Assembly (NCBI RefSeq): GCF_000092845.1
Contig: NC_014150.1
Location: 2,541,510-2,605,509 of the forward strand
Direction: 5' to 3'
DNA length: 64,000 nt
Source: Brachyspira murdochii DSM 12563
GTDB taxonomy: Bacteria; Spirochaetota; Brachyspiria; Brachyspirales; Brachyspiraceae
The stretch's first letter is position 1, and the number at the start of each line of letters is the position of its first letter. Below, one piece after another: positions 35,785 to 44,167 of the stretch. The notes below the pieces were generated by a model. It had not been told where the DNA came from. It saw nothing but the letters and a program-made list of their open reading frames with translations, and ran no database searches. Position numbers and translations under genes: made by a program.

Positions 35785-37068
35785 TTAAGCTGCATACGCT
35801 TGATCATTTGGAAGTAATCTTACAAATGCTGATTTTTGAATAGGGGCACCGTCTCCCCAATATCCTACTTGGAAACCTACCTGATTTGTTTTGCTGTATA
35901 ACTCATGCAAAACTTGAAGTTCCATAGACAAGCTGTCAAAAATCCAATAATATTTTAAGTTTGCTAAGAACCCAAAATATTTTGTAGCTTCCAGCTTATC
36001 TTCTATAAAGTCATTTTGCACAACTGGTATACCAAGTAAAATACTAGGCTGTCCCGCTATTAAACTTTCCTGCCAAATAGGACGGTCCTGCTTATCTTTT
36101 AATTTTCTTAAAGCAGCAACTGCTTTTTTATTAAGCATCCATACCGCTCCGTTTTGATATCCGCCTTTCAATCCGCTTACTGCATCTACTAAACCATCAT
36201 AAGTTATAGCAGCACTTGCAGTTCCTACTTTTATATCTCTGTCAGTTGGAATAGCTGCTGTATTATCTGAAGTTTGAGCAAATATACCTAGAGGTTTATC
36301 CTGTCCATTTCCATATAAATAATTATGCTCTAATGTAGAAGCCAATTTATATACTATTCTCTCCTCAACTAAACCTTGAATATCTATGTTGCTTTGCTTT
36401 ATTAATCTTTTACTAAGTTTAACTAACTTAGTTAATTGATTAGCCTTCATTTCTCTTTTTCCAAAAGACATATTTGTATCTTCTGTAACTTCTGCGATTT
36501 CTGCTGTCCAATCAAGATCATTTAAATCACTGTCAAGTGTAGGTATTCCTATGCTTGCATATCCGTTCATAGCAGGAATGATATTTGCTCTTTTTCTTAT
36601 CTGTACTGCATCATCTAAGTCTTTTATAATTTGCTTTACTAGATACTGAGGTGCTATAGTATATCCGCCGCCTTCGGCAACGCCTGCCTGAAGTGTTTCT
36701 CTTATTTCTTTATCATTGCCTGATCTAAACCATCTGTCAACTTTAGCTCTTAATTCAGCTTCGTTATCATCAGCAGATGAATTGTCCAAATTATCAGCTA
36801 AATTTCTTTTATTCATAGAAGATTTAGTTTGAAGTGATAGAAGTTTATCATTTCTCTCTATTTCCTTATTTCTATTTTCTATATTCTTCATTAAAGTATC
36901 TATATCATTATCTAGTTTTGATATATCTTCTTTTTTATTTTCTCTCTCTTCAATACTCATAGCAGAATATGCTTGTCTTTTTTGCATAAGTTCATCAATA
37001 GATTGTAAATCTAAAGCATTTTCATTTTTTAGTTTTTCTATTAAAGCTCTCAATTCTTCTGGTGACAT
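35785..37068 (-). CDS. major capsid protein (HK97 fold)
   Basis: 427 residues. The N-terminal ~110 residues are a charged coiled-coil delta/scaffold domain (RALIEKLKNENALDLQSIDE). The capsid core follows: LQAGVAEGGGYTIAPQYL, RKRANIIPAMNGYASIGIPT, a beta hairpin SFGKREMKANQLTKLVKLSK, VEERIVYKLASTLEHNYLYG and PSILLGIPVVQNDF. The order protease then capsid is standard. AAGGAG precedes the ATG. The scaffold domain is removed by the upstream protease. Confidence 0.93.
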   Translation of the reverse strand: MSPEELRALIEKLKNENALDLQSIDELMQKRQAYSAMSIEERENKKEDISKLDNDIDTLMKNIENRNKEIERNDKLLSLQTKSSMNKRNLADNLDNSSADDNEAELRAKVDRWFRSGNDKEIRETLQAGVAEGGGYTIAPQYLVKQIIKDLDDAVQIRKRANIIPAMNGYASIGIPTLDSDLNDLDWTAEIAEVTEDTNMSFGKREMKANQLTKLVKLSKRLIKQSNIDIQGLVEERIVYKLASTLEHNYLYGNGQDKPLGIFAQTSDNTAAIPTDRDIKVGTASAAITYDGLVDAVSGLKGGYQNGAVWMLNKKAVAALRKLKDKQDRPIWQESLIAGQPSILLGIPVVQNDFIEDKLEATKYFGFLANLKYYWIFDSLSMELQVLHELYSKTNQVGFQVGYWGDGAPIQKSAFVRLLPNDQAYAA

Positions 37069-37087
37069 AATTTGATACTCCTTATTA

Positions 37088-37750
37088 TTATTTATTTTTT
37101 ATTTTTAGATATTTTATTTTTTGTTCATATTCTTTATTTCTATAATCAAAATCATCATTCTCTATAGGTATAGATTTATCAGGCGGTTTTGCCGATAGGC
37201 ACCTACTCGGTGGAATATATACATCTTCATTTTTATGCCTAACATTCGTTTGAGGATAAGCTGGAAATGTTACTAATGATATTTCATGCAAAGTGATTTC
37301 TTCTACTTCACGTATAGGCATTCCGTATTCTTTTAATGTTTCTTTATCATCAATCCAATTATCTCTCACTACTTTGAATCCGAAAGACATCTGCTTTATA
37401 TCGCCTCTGTCCACGCTTTCTTTCAAATCTCTTGCCCAAGTAGTATTTGGCATAGAAACTTCAAAATATAACCCTTTTTCATCTTCTCTTAAAATTAATG
37501 TGCCAGAACTCTTTCTGCCTAGAACATATCTTGTATCATGTCCCCATAAACATACTTGATCATTTTCTAATAATGATTTAGTGAAAGCTCCTCTGTTTAT
37601 ACGCTCTCTAAATAAATCTCCATAGAGAGGCTCACTTAAAGAATTATATACAATAGCATAGCCTCTTAATTTAAGAGGCTCACCTTCTGTGTCTGTACTT
37701 TTTTGAATATTAATATCTATACTTCTAATTTCATTATTACTTGCTGGCAT
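37088..37750 (-). CDS. prohead protease (HK97 gp4 / U35 family)
   Basis: 220 residues. GYAIVYNSLSEPLYGDLF starts the fold; catalytic residues are His in CLWGHD and Ser in KQMSFGFKV, with LHEISLVTFPAYP completing the core. It cleaves capsid scaffold during maturation. The tail segment IPPSRCLSAKPPDK is encoded by a dispersed palindrome (37191-37212). It overlaps the portal stop by 14 bases. Confidence 0.93.
   Translation of the reverse strand: MPASNNEIRSIDINIQKSTDTEGEPLKLRGYAIVYNSLSEPLYGDLFRERINRGAFTKSLLENDQVCLWGHDTRYVLGRKSSGTLILREDEKGLYFEVSMPNTTWARDLKESVDRGDIKQMSFGFKVVRDNWIDDKETLKEYGMPIREVEEITLHEISLVTFPAYPQTNVRHKNEDVYIPPSRCLSAKPPDKSIPIENDDFDYRNKEYEQKIKYLKIKNK
37191..37212. repeat. 22-bp palindromic element inside the protease gene
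   Basis: Starts GCCGATAGG and ends CTCGGTG, folding CCGA-TAGG against CCTA-TCGG. The same 22 bases occur inverted at 47271-47292 inside the ssb gene. Confidence 0.85.
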
Positions 37751-39014
37751 CTTTATATTCCTCTTCTAATTTTTTATTTTCATTATTATTTATATTAAAG
37801 TCTTGATTGCTCTCATTTTCTGAAGTTTCATAAACTGTTTTTATTGGTCTTATTTGCTGAGAAACGAAATACTCATCTCCGTATTCATCATCTACTTCGT
37901 TAAGGTTTTCCAGTATCCGCCATTCATTTCTAGTGAGAACACCATTATTTAATTTTATTTGGTTAGCCTGCTGCCTTGTAAGAGTATCGCCTCTCAAAAG
38001 TCCGTCTAAATTAAACTCTATATTATATTTTTTTCTTTCTAAATTATTTAATAAATAGCCATTCAATGCTTTTTCTATACGAACGCACCACGGTCTTATT
38101 GTGTGCGTTACAAACTCTATACTTTGATGTTCTATATTATTATTTGTACTCCTGCTTAAATCACCAATTAAATGTGGAGGTACACGGAACACTCGGCATA
38201 TTTCCTCTACTGAAAATCTTCTGCTTTCTAAAAACTGTGCATCTGACAAGTTCATTGTGATAGGGTCTATTTTCATTCCTTCTTCAAGAACAACAATACC
38301 TTTTTCCCAAGCATCTCTGAAACTTTCTTTGAGATTTTGTTTGGCTTCTTTGCTTAATTGTTGCGGATGCGAAATAATTGGAACTTTTTTAACACCATTA
38401 GAAAAGAAATCTAATGCAAAATTATCCTGATAAAGTCCAGTAGTTATTTGCTTACGCATCATAGCTATTGGACTGTATCCTATCACTCCGTTCCATCCAA
38501 GTCCTGCTATATGCATAACTTGAGACGGAGATAAAGTAATTATTTCTCCATCATCTGAATATTCAAACATTTTATTGCCGTTTGAATCTCTATATATTTT
38601 AATCTTATTTGAATCTATTAGATAAAGTTCTGTTACTCTGTTGAAATTATCCCTTACTACTTCTACAAAGCCGTTGCCTTGAAGAAGTATTTGAGTGATT
38701 AGACTTTCTATAAATGATACTGATGTGCATTCTTCATTAGGAGCGTCATGCAATAATCTATATAAAGAATGATCTTTAGCTTTTATTTTATTATTTCCAT
38801 TTACTTTATATACAAAAAGCGGTAAAGTAGCTATTGTTTCAGCAATAACTCTCACGCATGCAAATACTGTAGAGAAAGTTAAAGCAGTATTTGGATTGAC
38901 TGCTGATAAAGTTTTATCATTTTGAATTGATAAAAAATTACTGCTGTCAATATAGCTGAAATCAGGAAACAGCCATTTTTTTATATAATTCCTTATATTT
39001 TTTATTACAGACAT
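37737..39014 (-). CDS. portal protein (HK97 family)
   Basis: 425 residues. Typical blocks: ALTFSTVFACVRVIAETIAT, LPLFVYK, HSLYRLLHDAPNEECTS, LLQGNGFVEVVRDN, GLGWNGVIGYSPIAMM, FFSNGVKKVPI and the FRVPPHLIGDL region. It forms the dodecameric DNA gate and head vertex. It starts the leftward late operon and diverges from the terminase genes. Confidence 0.93.
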   Translation of the reverse strand: MSVIKNIRNYIKKWLFPDFSYIDSSNFLSIQNDKTLSAVNPNTALTFSTVFACVRVIAETIATLPLFVYKVNGNNKIKAKDHSLYRLLHDAPNEECTSVSFIESLITQILLQGNGFVEVVRDNFNRVTELYLIDSNKIKIYRDSNGNKMFEYSDDGEIITLSPSQVMHIAGLGWNGVIGYSPIAMMRKQITTGLYQDNFALDFFSNGVKKVPIISHPQQLSKEAKQNLKESFRDAWEKGIVVLEEGMKIDPITMNLSDAQFLESRRFSVEEICRVFRVPPHLIGDLSRSTNNNIEHQSIEFVTHTIRPWCVRIEKALNGYLLNNLERKKYNIEFNLDGLLRGDTLTRQQANQIKLNNGVLTRNEWRILENLNEVDDEYGDEYFVSQQIRPIKTVYETSENESNQDFNINNNENKKLEEEYKDASK

Positions 39015-39034
39015 ATATATATAAAAAAAATATA

Positions 39035-39064
39035 AGGAAATATAAGTTTTATTTTATATTTCCT
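39035..39064. terminator. hairpin in the portal-terminase divergent spacer
   Basis: AGGAAATATAA / TTATATTTCCT is a perfect 11-bp stem with an 8-nt loop, flanked by A-tract and T-tract. It looks like a bidirectional terminator, odd in a divergent region, or an operator. Confidence 0.55.
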
Positions 39065-39143
39065 ATTTTTTTAATGTATTTATAGTCATAAATTATTATA
39101 TTCATTACTATTTAATGAGCATTATTTTTTAATGGAGTCTATT

Positions 39144-39542
39144 ATGCAAAATAAAAATGATAAAAAAAGATATAAAATACAAGCTCCTCCTAATTATTTT
39201 AATAAATATTCTATAAAAAAATGGAAAGAACTTGCACCTATCTTTGCCGAAAAAAATATGCTCGGACCTGCTGACATATCAGCTTTTGAGCTTTTATGTC
39301 TTCATTACGGCGATGCTATGAATCTTTATGAGGCTATGATTAATGAAGGAGGTTCTATAGCTGGTTATTTATCAGGTAAAAACTCTCAGACTATGGGAGA
39401 ATATTTAGCTTATCATAAAGCTATAACGGCATATACAAAAATGCTTACCGAGTTTGGTTTAACTCCTGCTTCAAAAAAGAAAGTACCATATCCTGAAACT
39501 ATAGAAGAGGATGATCCGCTTGAAAAAATGATAAATGGTTAA
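39144..39542 (+). CDS. terminase small subunit (P27 family)
   Basis: 132 residues from the ATG at 39144; the upstream in-frame ATG at 39132 is part of ATGGAG, whose GGAG is the ribosome site. P27 features: YSIKKWKELAPIFAEKNMLG, DISAFELLCLHYGDAMNLY, TMGEYLAYHKAITAYTKMLT and EFGLTPASKKKV. It recognises phage DNA for packaging with the large subunit 8 bases downstream. The terminase pair runs opposite to the other structural genes, which is unusual for this phage type. Confidence 0.92.
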   Translation: MQNKNDKKRYKIQAPPNYFNKYSIKKWKELAPIFAEKNMLGPADISAFELLCLHYGDAMNLYEAMINEGGSIAGYLSGKNSQTMGEYLAYHKAITAYTKMLTEFGLTPASKKKVPYPETIEEDDPLEKMING

Positions 39543-39550
39543 ATAATATA

Positions 39551-41323
39551 ATGTATACCTATGAAGAATATATCAATAAAGTTATAAATAAAGAATTGCC
39601 AGTGTGTCAAGCTGCTTTTTTATCTGTAAAAAGGCATTTGGACGATATAGAAAAATCAAAAAATAATGATTATCCTTTTTATTTTGATGATAATGAAGCT
39701 AAACGTCCTATCATGTTTATACAATCTTTAGTACATACAAAAGGAGAATGGGCAAATCATAATATTATACTAGAGCCTTGGGAACAGTTTATAATAGCAA
39801 GTATATTCGGATGGAGAAGAAAGGAAAATAAACTCAGACGTTACAAAAAAGCATACGTTCAAGTGAGCAGGAAAAATGGAAAAACTACTTTTGCATCTGG
39901 CATTGGTAATTATTGTTTTTTCTGCGACAGTCCTGCAGAGGCTGGAGTTGAAATATATTATATAGCTACTAAAAAAGATCAAGCGAAAATTGCATGGAGC
40001 GAAAGCGAAAGGCAAATAAGAAAAGCAAAAGCTCTTAATAAAGAAGCGATTACATATAAACAAACTTCTACAATTACAAAGAAAAAAGATACTGCATCAA
40101 AATCCAAACCGCTTGGACAGGACAGCAACACTGAAGACGGATTAAATCCTCATTTAGTGATAGTAGATGAGTACCATGCACATCCTGATAATGAACTACT
40201 AAATGTTCTTGAATCTGGAATGGGAGCTAGAAGGCAGCCGCTTGTATTTATAATTACTACTGCTGGTTTTGATAAATCTTCAGTGTGTTTTTCTGAATAT
40301 GAATATGCAAAGCAAATATTAAAAGGTTCATTAAATAATGATGAATACTTTACAATAATATATGAGCCTGACAACATCAATGATATTTGGGTATTTATGT
40401 CCGAATATAAAGAAAAATTAAATAAAAATGAAGATGTTTCTAAGCAGGAAGAATTAATAAATAAAATTATTTTTCAAGCTAATCCTAATATAAATGTTTC
40501 TGTAAAAGACAGTTATCTCAAATCTAGGCTTTTAGAAGGGCTAGATAAACCTATTCAAAGAACTGATATACTTACAAAAAACTTGAATGTTTGGACACAG
40601 GCTAGTGAAGTTTGGATATCTTCTGACAGATGGATTAAATCTTATTCACATCAAAATATAAATATAAATGAATTAAAAGGCAGGAAAGCCTGCATCGGTT
40701 TGGATTTAGCAACTACAAGAGATATAGCAGCTTATGTTTTATGTTTTGATTCTATTGATAATGGTCCGTATATACTTCTGCCTCGCTTCTTTATGCCTAA
40801 AGAAAATATAAGGCAGCGTTCTAAAGAAGACAGAGTGCCTTATGAATTATGGGCTTCGCAAGGTTTAATTACTTTAACAAGCGGTGATATAATAGATTTT
40901 GATGTTATAGAATCCTCAATACTAAATGATGCGAAAGATTTTGAAATTATAGAAATAGCTTATGACCCTTGGAAAGCTATTGAAATAGTAACACACTTAG
41001 AAAGTGAGGGCTTCAAAATGGAACAGGTTAGGCAATCTTTTGCAGTCGGCGGTTTATCTGAAGGAACTTCTTTATTTGAAAAAACTATAGATGAACGAAA
41101 ACTCCTTCATGGTAATAATGCAGTTCTTAATTGGATGATAAGCTGCTGTGAAGTAAAAACGGATGGGAGGGATAATTATTTGCCTGTAAAACCTGACAGA
41201 AGAAGATCATATAAAAGAATAGATGGTGTTGTAGCCTCCATTATGGCTCTTCATAGAGTGATTAAAAATCATTTTGAAGATACTAAAAGTATTTATGAAA
41301 CTGAAGGCGTTTTTACATTATAA
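39551..41323 (+). CDS. terminase large subunit
   Basis: 590 residues. ATPase: Walker A SRKNGKTTF (about 106-114) and Walker B HLVIVDEYHAHP (about 201-212), with the coupling region VFIITTAGFDKS. Nuclease: KACIGLDLATTRDIAAYVL, IEIAYDPWKAIEIVTHL and the late KPDRRRSYKRIDGVVA give acidic metal ligands. It cuts and translocates DNA into proheads. The small subunit is directly upstream, and a C-rich candidate cos region lies downstream. Confidence 0.95.
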   Translation: MYTYEEYINKVINKELPVCQAAFLSVKRHLDDIEKSKNNDYPFYFDDNEAKRPIMFIQSLVHTKGEWANHNIILEPWEQFIIASIFGWRRKENKLRRYKKAYVQVSRKNGKTTFASGIGNYCFFCDSPAEAGVEIYYIATKKDQAKIAWSESERQIRKAKALNKEAITYKQTSTITKKKDTASKSKPLGQDSNTEDGLNPHLVIVDEYHAHPDNELLNVLESGMGARRQPLVFIITTAGFDKSSVCFSEYEYAKQILKGSLNNDEYFTIIYEPDNINDIWVFMSEYKEKLNKNEDVSKQEELINKIIFQANPNINVSVKDSYLKSRLLEGLDKPIQRTDILTKNLNVWTQASEVWISSDRWIKSYSHQNININELKGRKACIGLDLATTRDIAAYVLCFDSIDNGPYILLPRFFMPKENIRQRSKEDRVPYELWASQGLITLTSGDIIDFDVIESSILNDAKDFEIIEIAYDPWKAIEIVTHLESEGFKMEQVRQSFAVGGLSEGTSLFEKTIDERKLLHGNNAVLNWMISCCEVKTDGRDNYLPVKPDRRRSYKRIDGVVASIMALHRVIKNHFEDTKSIYETEGVFTL

Positions 41324-41345
41324 TAATATCACTAATTTTATAAGT

Positions 41346-41446
41346 ACCCCCTAATAAAAAAATTATCGCCATGCACAAAAGACTCCCCACTCGTTGCACC
41401 GATTGAAAGCCTGTAGAGATTTTCCCCACCCCCCGCCAAGCAAATA
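41346..41446. other. C-rich stretch after terminase, candidate cos/packaging region
   Basis: The block holds three separate C runs (CCCCC near 41347, CTCCCCACTC near 41383, TTTCCCCACCCCCCGCC near 41421), exceptional in this AT-rich DNA, plus GCACAAAAGACT near 41374. Cohesive-end sites of P27/HK97-type phages are often GC-rich and next to terminase. No gene was seen here. Confidence 0.4.
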
Positions 41447-41503
41447 TAAATCACTTATAATTTTGTTAAAGAAAAAAAGTTATTAATTTTAATTGAAAAA
41501 TAG

Positions 41504-41531
41504 TTGACATTTTTTCAAGATATGCTATAAT
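41504..41531 (+). promoter_or_regulatory. near-perfect promoter for peptide B
   Basis: Exact TTGACA (41504-41509), a 16-bp spacer and exact TATAAT (41526-41531). It is the strongest promoter seen in the window. Transcription would begin about 25 bases before the peptide start. Confidence 0.85.
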
Positions 41532-41557
41532 ATAATTAATCCTAGATAAAAGGAGGA

Positions 41558-41714
41558 AATAATTATGGAAGTCTTAACTTTCATAGCTACAATTATTGAT
41601 ATAATGACCCTTATCGTAATTGTGGTTAAGCTGATAAAGATTAAAAAATAATTTTTATTAGCTTACGAAAGGGAGCTGAGTTTGCCGACTTGGCTCCTGA
41701 CTTCCATAGTTATT
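41558..41714 (+). promoter_or_regulatory. long-range RNA pairing that hides the peptide B start
   Basis: 41558-41573 (includes the spacer, ATG and next two codons) can pair with 41699-41714 over 16 bp with one G-U; TATGGAAGTC and GACTTCCATA are exact. Directly before the 3' arm, 41671-41681 and 41688-41698 form an 11-bp hairpin (GGGAGC...GCTCC core). The fold would keep the mRNA silent until processed. Confidence 0.65.
41565..41651 (+). CDS. 28-residue hydrophobic peptide (peptide B), type I toxin-like
   Basis: The SD AAAAGGAGG lies 8 bases before the ATG, nearly identical to peptide A. The product starts MEVLTFIATIID, has one hydrophobic helix (IMTLIVIVVKLI) and a basic end (KIKK). Both peptides have exactly 28 codons. 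The start codon region can pair with sequence 135 bases downstream (see the regulatory feature), as in hok/fst-type toxin mRNAs. A pore-forming or membrane-depolarising role is inferred; a small phage regulator peptide is the alternative. Confidence 0.65.
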   Translation: MEVLTFIATIIDIMTLIVIVVKLIKIKK

Positions 41715-41743
41715 ATTATATATATAATATAGGAGTTGTCAAG

Positions 41744-41833
41744 ATGTTAACAACTATAAATGCAATATTATCTTTAGTATCATTATCACTTAATATAGCA
41801 GTTTTAGTTCTTTTATTTAAAAGAGGTAATTAA
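41744..41833 (+). CDS. 29-residue hydrophobic peptide (peptide C)
   Basis: AGGAG lies 8 bases before the ATG. The product starts MLTTINAILSL, is hydrophobic through VSLSLNIAVLVLLF and ends KRGN. Its stop overlaps the next ATG (TAATG), so it is translationally coupled to the RHH gene. That coupling and the SD make it real. One membrane helix; function unknown. Confidence 0.6.
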   Translation: MLTTINAILSLVSLSLNIAVLVLLFKRGN

Positions 41834-42039
41834 TGGATAATAAAAAAAATACTCATGGTGGTGCTAGAATTGGAGCTGGCAGAAAAAAGAAAGATGATAA
41901 GGATAAAAAGCCTAGCTATAGAATATCTTTTAGATTAAATGAAGAAGAAAATAAAATGCTTGAAGAAGCCGCAAAAAAAGAAGGAATGAGCATAGGACAA
42001 TATGCTAGAAAATGTGCTTTGGAGAAATTTAAAATATAA
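41833..42039 (+). CDS. ribbon-helix-helix DNA-binding protein
   Basis: 68 residues. N-terminus with HGGARIGAGRKKKDDK (the common G-A-G-R-K basic leader) followed by YRISFRLNEEENKMLEEAAK and EGMSIGQYARKCALEKF, a standard RHH/CopG-like core. It could repress the promoter at 41504 as antitoxin or regulate the nuclease genes downstream. It is coupled to peptide C. Confidence 0.75.
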   Translation: MDNKKNTHGGARIGAGRKKKDDKDKKPSYRISFRLNEEENKMLEEAAKKEGMSIGQYARKCALEKFKI

Positions 42040-42066
42040 CAAATAAATAATTTATATATATTAGGT

Positions 42067-42090
42067 GTTGCGATAATAAAGGTTATCGTA
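42067..42090. repeat. left bracket hairpin of the nuclease cassette
   Basis: GTTGCGATAA (42067-42076), 6-nt loop, TTATCGTA (42083-42090). The 10-base left arm and the TTATCG core are repeated at 46067-46092. It lies just before the first cassette gene and overlaps its leader. Confidence 0.7.
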
Positions 42091-42102
42091 TTGGAATTCA
42101 TT

Positions 42103-44121
42103 ATGTATGTAAAAAAAGAAAGTAAATTAATAAAAGTAAATGGAAGATTAATAACAAATTCTTTAGTAGATAAAAGCAATACTTTTTTAGCTTTATGTGA
42201 ACTTATAAATAATTCTATTCAAGCATCTGCAAATAATATAGAAATAAATATGACATCTGATTCTGAAGGTGAAATGATAAAAGATAGTATAACTTCTTTA
42301 TCAATAAAAGACGATGGAGAAGGTGTATCTCTTAGTGATTTTCAAAAGAAAATATTAGAAATAGCTACAGACATAAAACCTAAAGGAAAAGGAACAGGAA
42401 GATTTTCAGTCTTTCAATTTGGTAAAACTGCTTATTTTGAAACAGTTTCTTATGATAAAATTTTAAATAATTATACAAAGACATCATGTACATTAAATTT
42501 AAATGAACTTCAAAATGGATATATAGATAAAGAAGTAGAACTTGAAAGTTATATTTTTAATTCAAAAAAGGATACATATTTTTTTATAGAAGTAAGAGAC
42601 ATATTTACTAAAGATTATGAAAATTATAACAGTAGAAAACATAAAATTTGTGATGCATTAAAAACAGAAAATATAGGTTTATCATTATTTACTATGTATC
42701 CTATAGAAATGTTAGATAAAAATATTCAATTTTTTGTAAATGGTATAAAAATTGATACTAAAAACTATCAGTTGGATAGAAACAAATTTGAAAGACAATA
42801 TAACGATTATTCAATAGAATATGATGTTATAGAACATAAGTCTAAAAAAAAGAAAGAAGAAAAAGTACTTTGTATAAGAACTGAAAATAACAATATAAAA
42901 AATATATTAAATTATTTTGATATAGAAATGGATATACCTTATAAAGAAAAATCGGAAGTTAGTTGGCATATATATGTGGATTCTGAATACATAGATAAAA
43001 ATGTAGAATCATTTGAAAATATAGATTTAAAGGATATGAATATTGATGTAAAAAATTTTTTAAATCAAATAGAAACAGATATCAAAAATTTTTTCTTAAA
43101 TAATTATGAAGAATATTTTAATTTTAGAGATAAACTAATAAAAAATGATAACTATCCATATAAAAACAATATTAGTTCATCTAAAAGTAAAGAAATAGCA
43201 TTTATACAAATAGCGTATTCTATAGAAGATAAATATAAATTATTGTCATCTAATAATAAAGATTTGATGAAAATTATTTATCCATTATTAGATGGTTGTT
43301 TAGATAATCCAAATTTAAAAAAAATAATTAATAGTATTAATACGCTAAAAAAAGAACACATCAAACAATTTGAAGAATTAATAGATAAAACAGAATTAGA
43401 TGAAGTTATAACTTTTTCTGATAATGTTGCTAATAAAATGGCATTTTTAGATTTTTTACATGAAATTAATTATAGTGATGATATATCTAAATATATATTA
43501 GAACGTAAACAGTTACATAAAGTACTAGAGAAAAATTTATGGATATTTGGAGAACAATATATTTATAGTAGTGCTATAATAGAAAGTGATACTAATTTAG
43601 GAAAAAATTTAGAACGATTACGAGCAAATATTATGAAAAATAATTGTGAAGAGTTTGATGAAATAAAATCAGATGATAATATAACAAAAATAACAGATTT
43701 ATTCTTTTATTCAGACTTTAAATTTAATAAAAAACATGAGGTATTAGTTGTAGAATTAAAGAGACCTAGTGTTAAATTGGGTAATAAAGAAATTGAACAA
43801 GTAAAAAGATATGGATCTGAGATATCAAAATCCAGTAGTATAAGTAAACAAAATGTAAATTTTAAAATCATATTAATAGGTTCAAGTATTAATGAAGATG
43901 ATGCAATATATATAAGCAATAATGAACCATTATATAAAACAGGAAATATTGAAATATGGGTAATGAACTGGGCTGATTTAATAAAAGAAAATAGAGATAA
44001 ATTAACTTATATGAGTAATGAAATAAAAGTTAAAGATAATTATATATTAAATAATATTGAAAAAAAATATCCTGAAATAAACTTCAATAATATTAAATTG
44101 AAGTTAAATGTGAAAAAATAA
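42103..44121 (+). CDS. GHKL ATPase fused to Shedu-like PD-(D/E)xK nuclease
   Basis: 672 residues from the ATG at 42103; the open frame begins at an upstream TTG. The N-terminal ATPase has the N-box LALCELINNSIQA (Glu33, Asn36/37), the G1 box KDDGEGVS (Asp70-Gly74) and the G2 box KGKGTGRFSVFQFG (95-108), as in Hsp90/MutL/MORC. The C-terminus has LEKNLWIFGEQYI (476-488), then Asp532 in ITDLFFYSDF and Glu551-x-Lys553 in VVELKRPSVKL. This is the DUF4263/Shedu nuclease pattern. It probably cuts DNA under ATP control in phage defence. The gene is strikingly AT-rich (7 G+C of 60 at 43081-43140). Confidence 0.72.
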   Translation: MYVKKESKLIKVNGRLITNSLVDKSNTFLALCELINNSIQASANNIEINMTSDSEGEMIKDSITSLSIKDDGEGVSLSDFQKKILEIATDIKPKGKGTGRFSVFQFGKTAYFETVSYDKILNNYTKTSCTLNLNELQNGYIDKEVELESYIFNSKKDTYFFIEVRDIFTKDYENYNSRKHKICDALKTENIGLSLFTMYPIEMLDKNIQFFVNGIKIDTKNYQLDRNKFERQYNDYSIEYDVIEHKSKKKKEEKVLCIRTENNNIKNILNYFDIEMDIPYKEKSEVSWHIYVDSEYIDKNVESFENIDLKDMNIDVKNFLNQIETDIKNFFLNNYEEYFNFRDKLIKNDNYPYKNNISSSKSKEIAFIQIAYSIEDKYKLLSSNNKDLMKIIYPLLDGCLDNPNLKKIINSINTLKKEHIKQFEELIDKTELDEVITFSDNVANKMAFLDFLHEINYSDDISKYILERKQLHKVLEKNLWIFGEQYIYSSAIIESDTNLGKNLERLRANIMKNNCEEFDEIKSDDNITKITDLFFYSDFKFNKKHEVLVVELKRPSVKLGNKEIEQVKRYGSEISKSSSISKQNVNFKIILIGSSINEDDAIYISNNEPLYKTGNIEIWVMNWADLIKENRDKLTYMSNEIKVKDNYILNNIEKKYPEINFNNIKLKLNVKK

Positions 44122-44167
44122 TTATTAATTATATATTAATATAAAATAAATATTTTGGGAATACATT

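Noticed and set aside
41374-41386. Direct homology to lactococcal cos overhang (CACAAAGGACT)
   Set aside because: One similar short string is not enough to claim homology; only the general C-rich context is kept as evidence.
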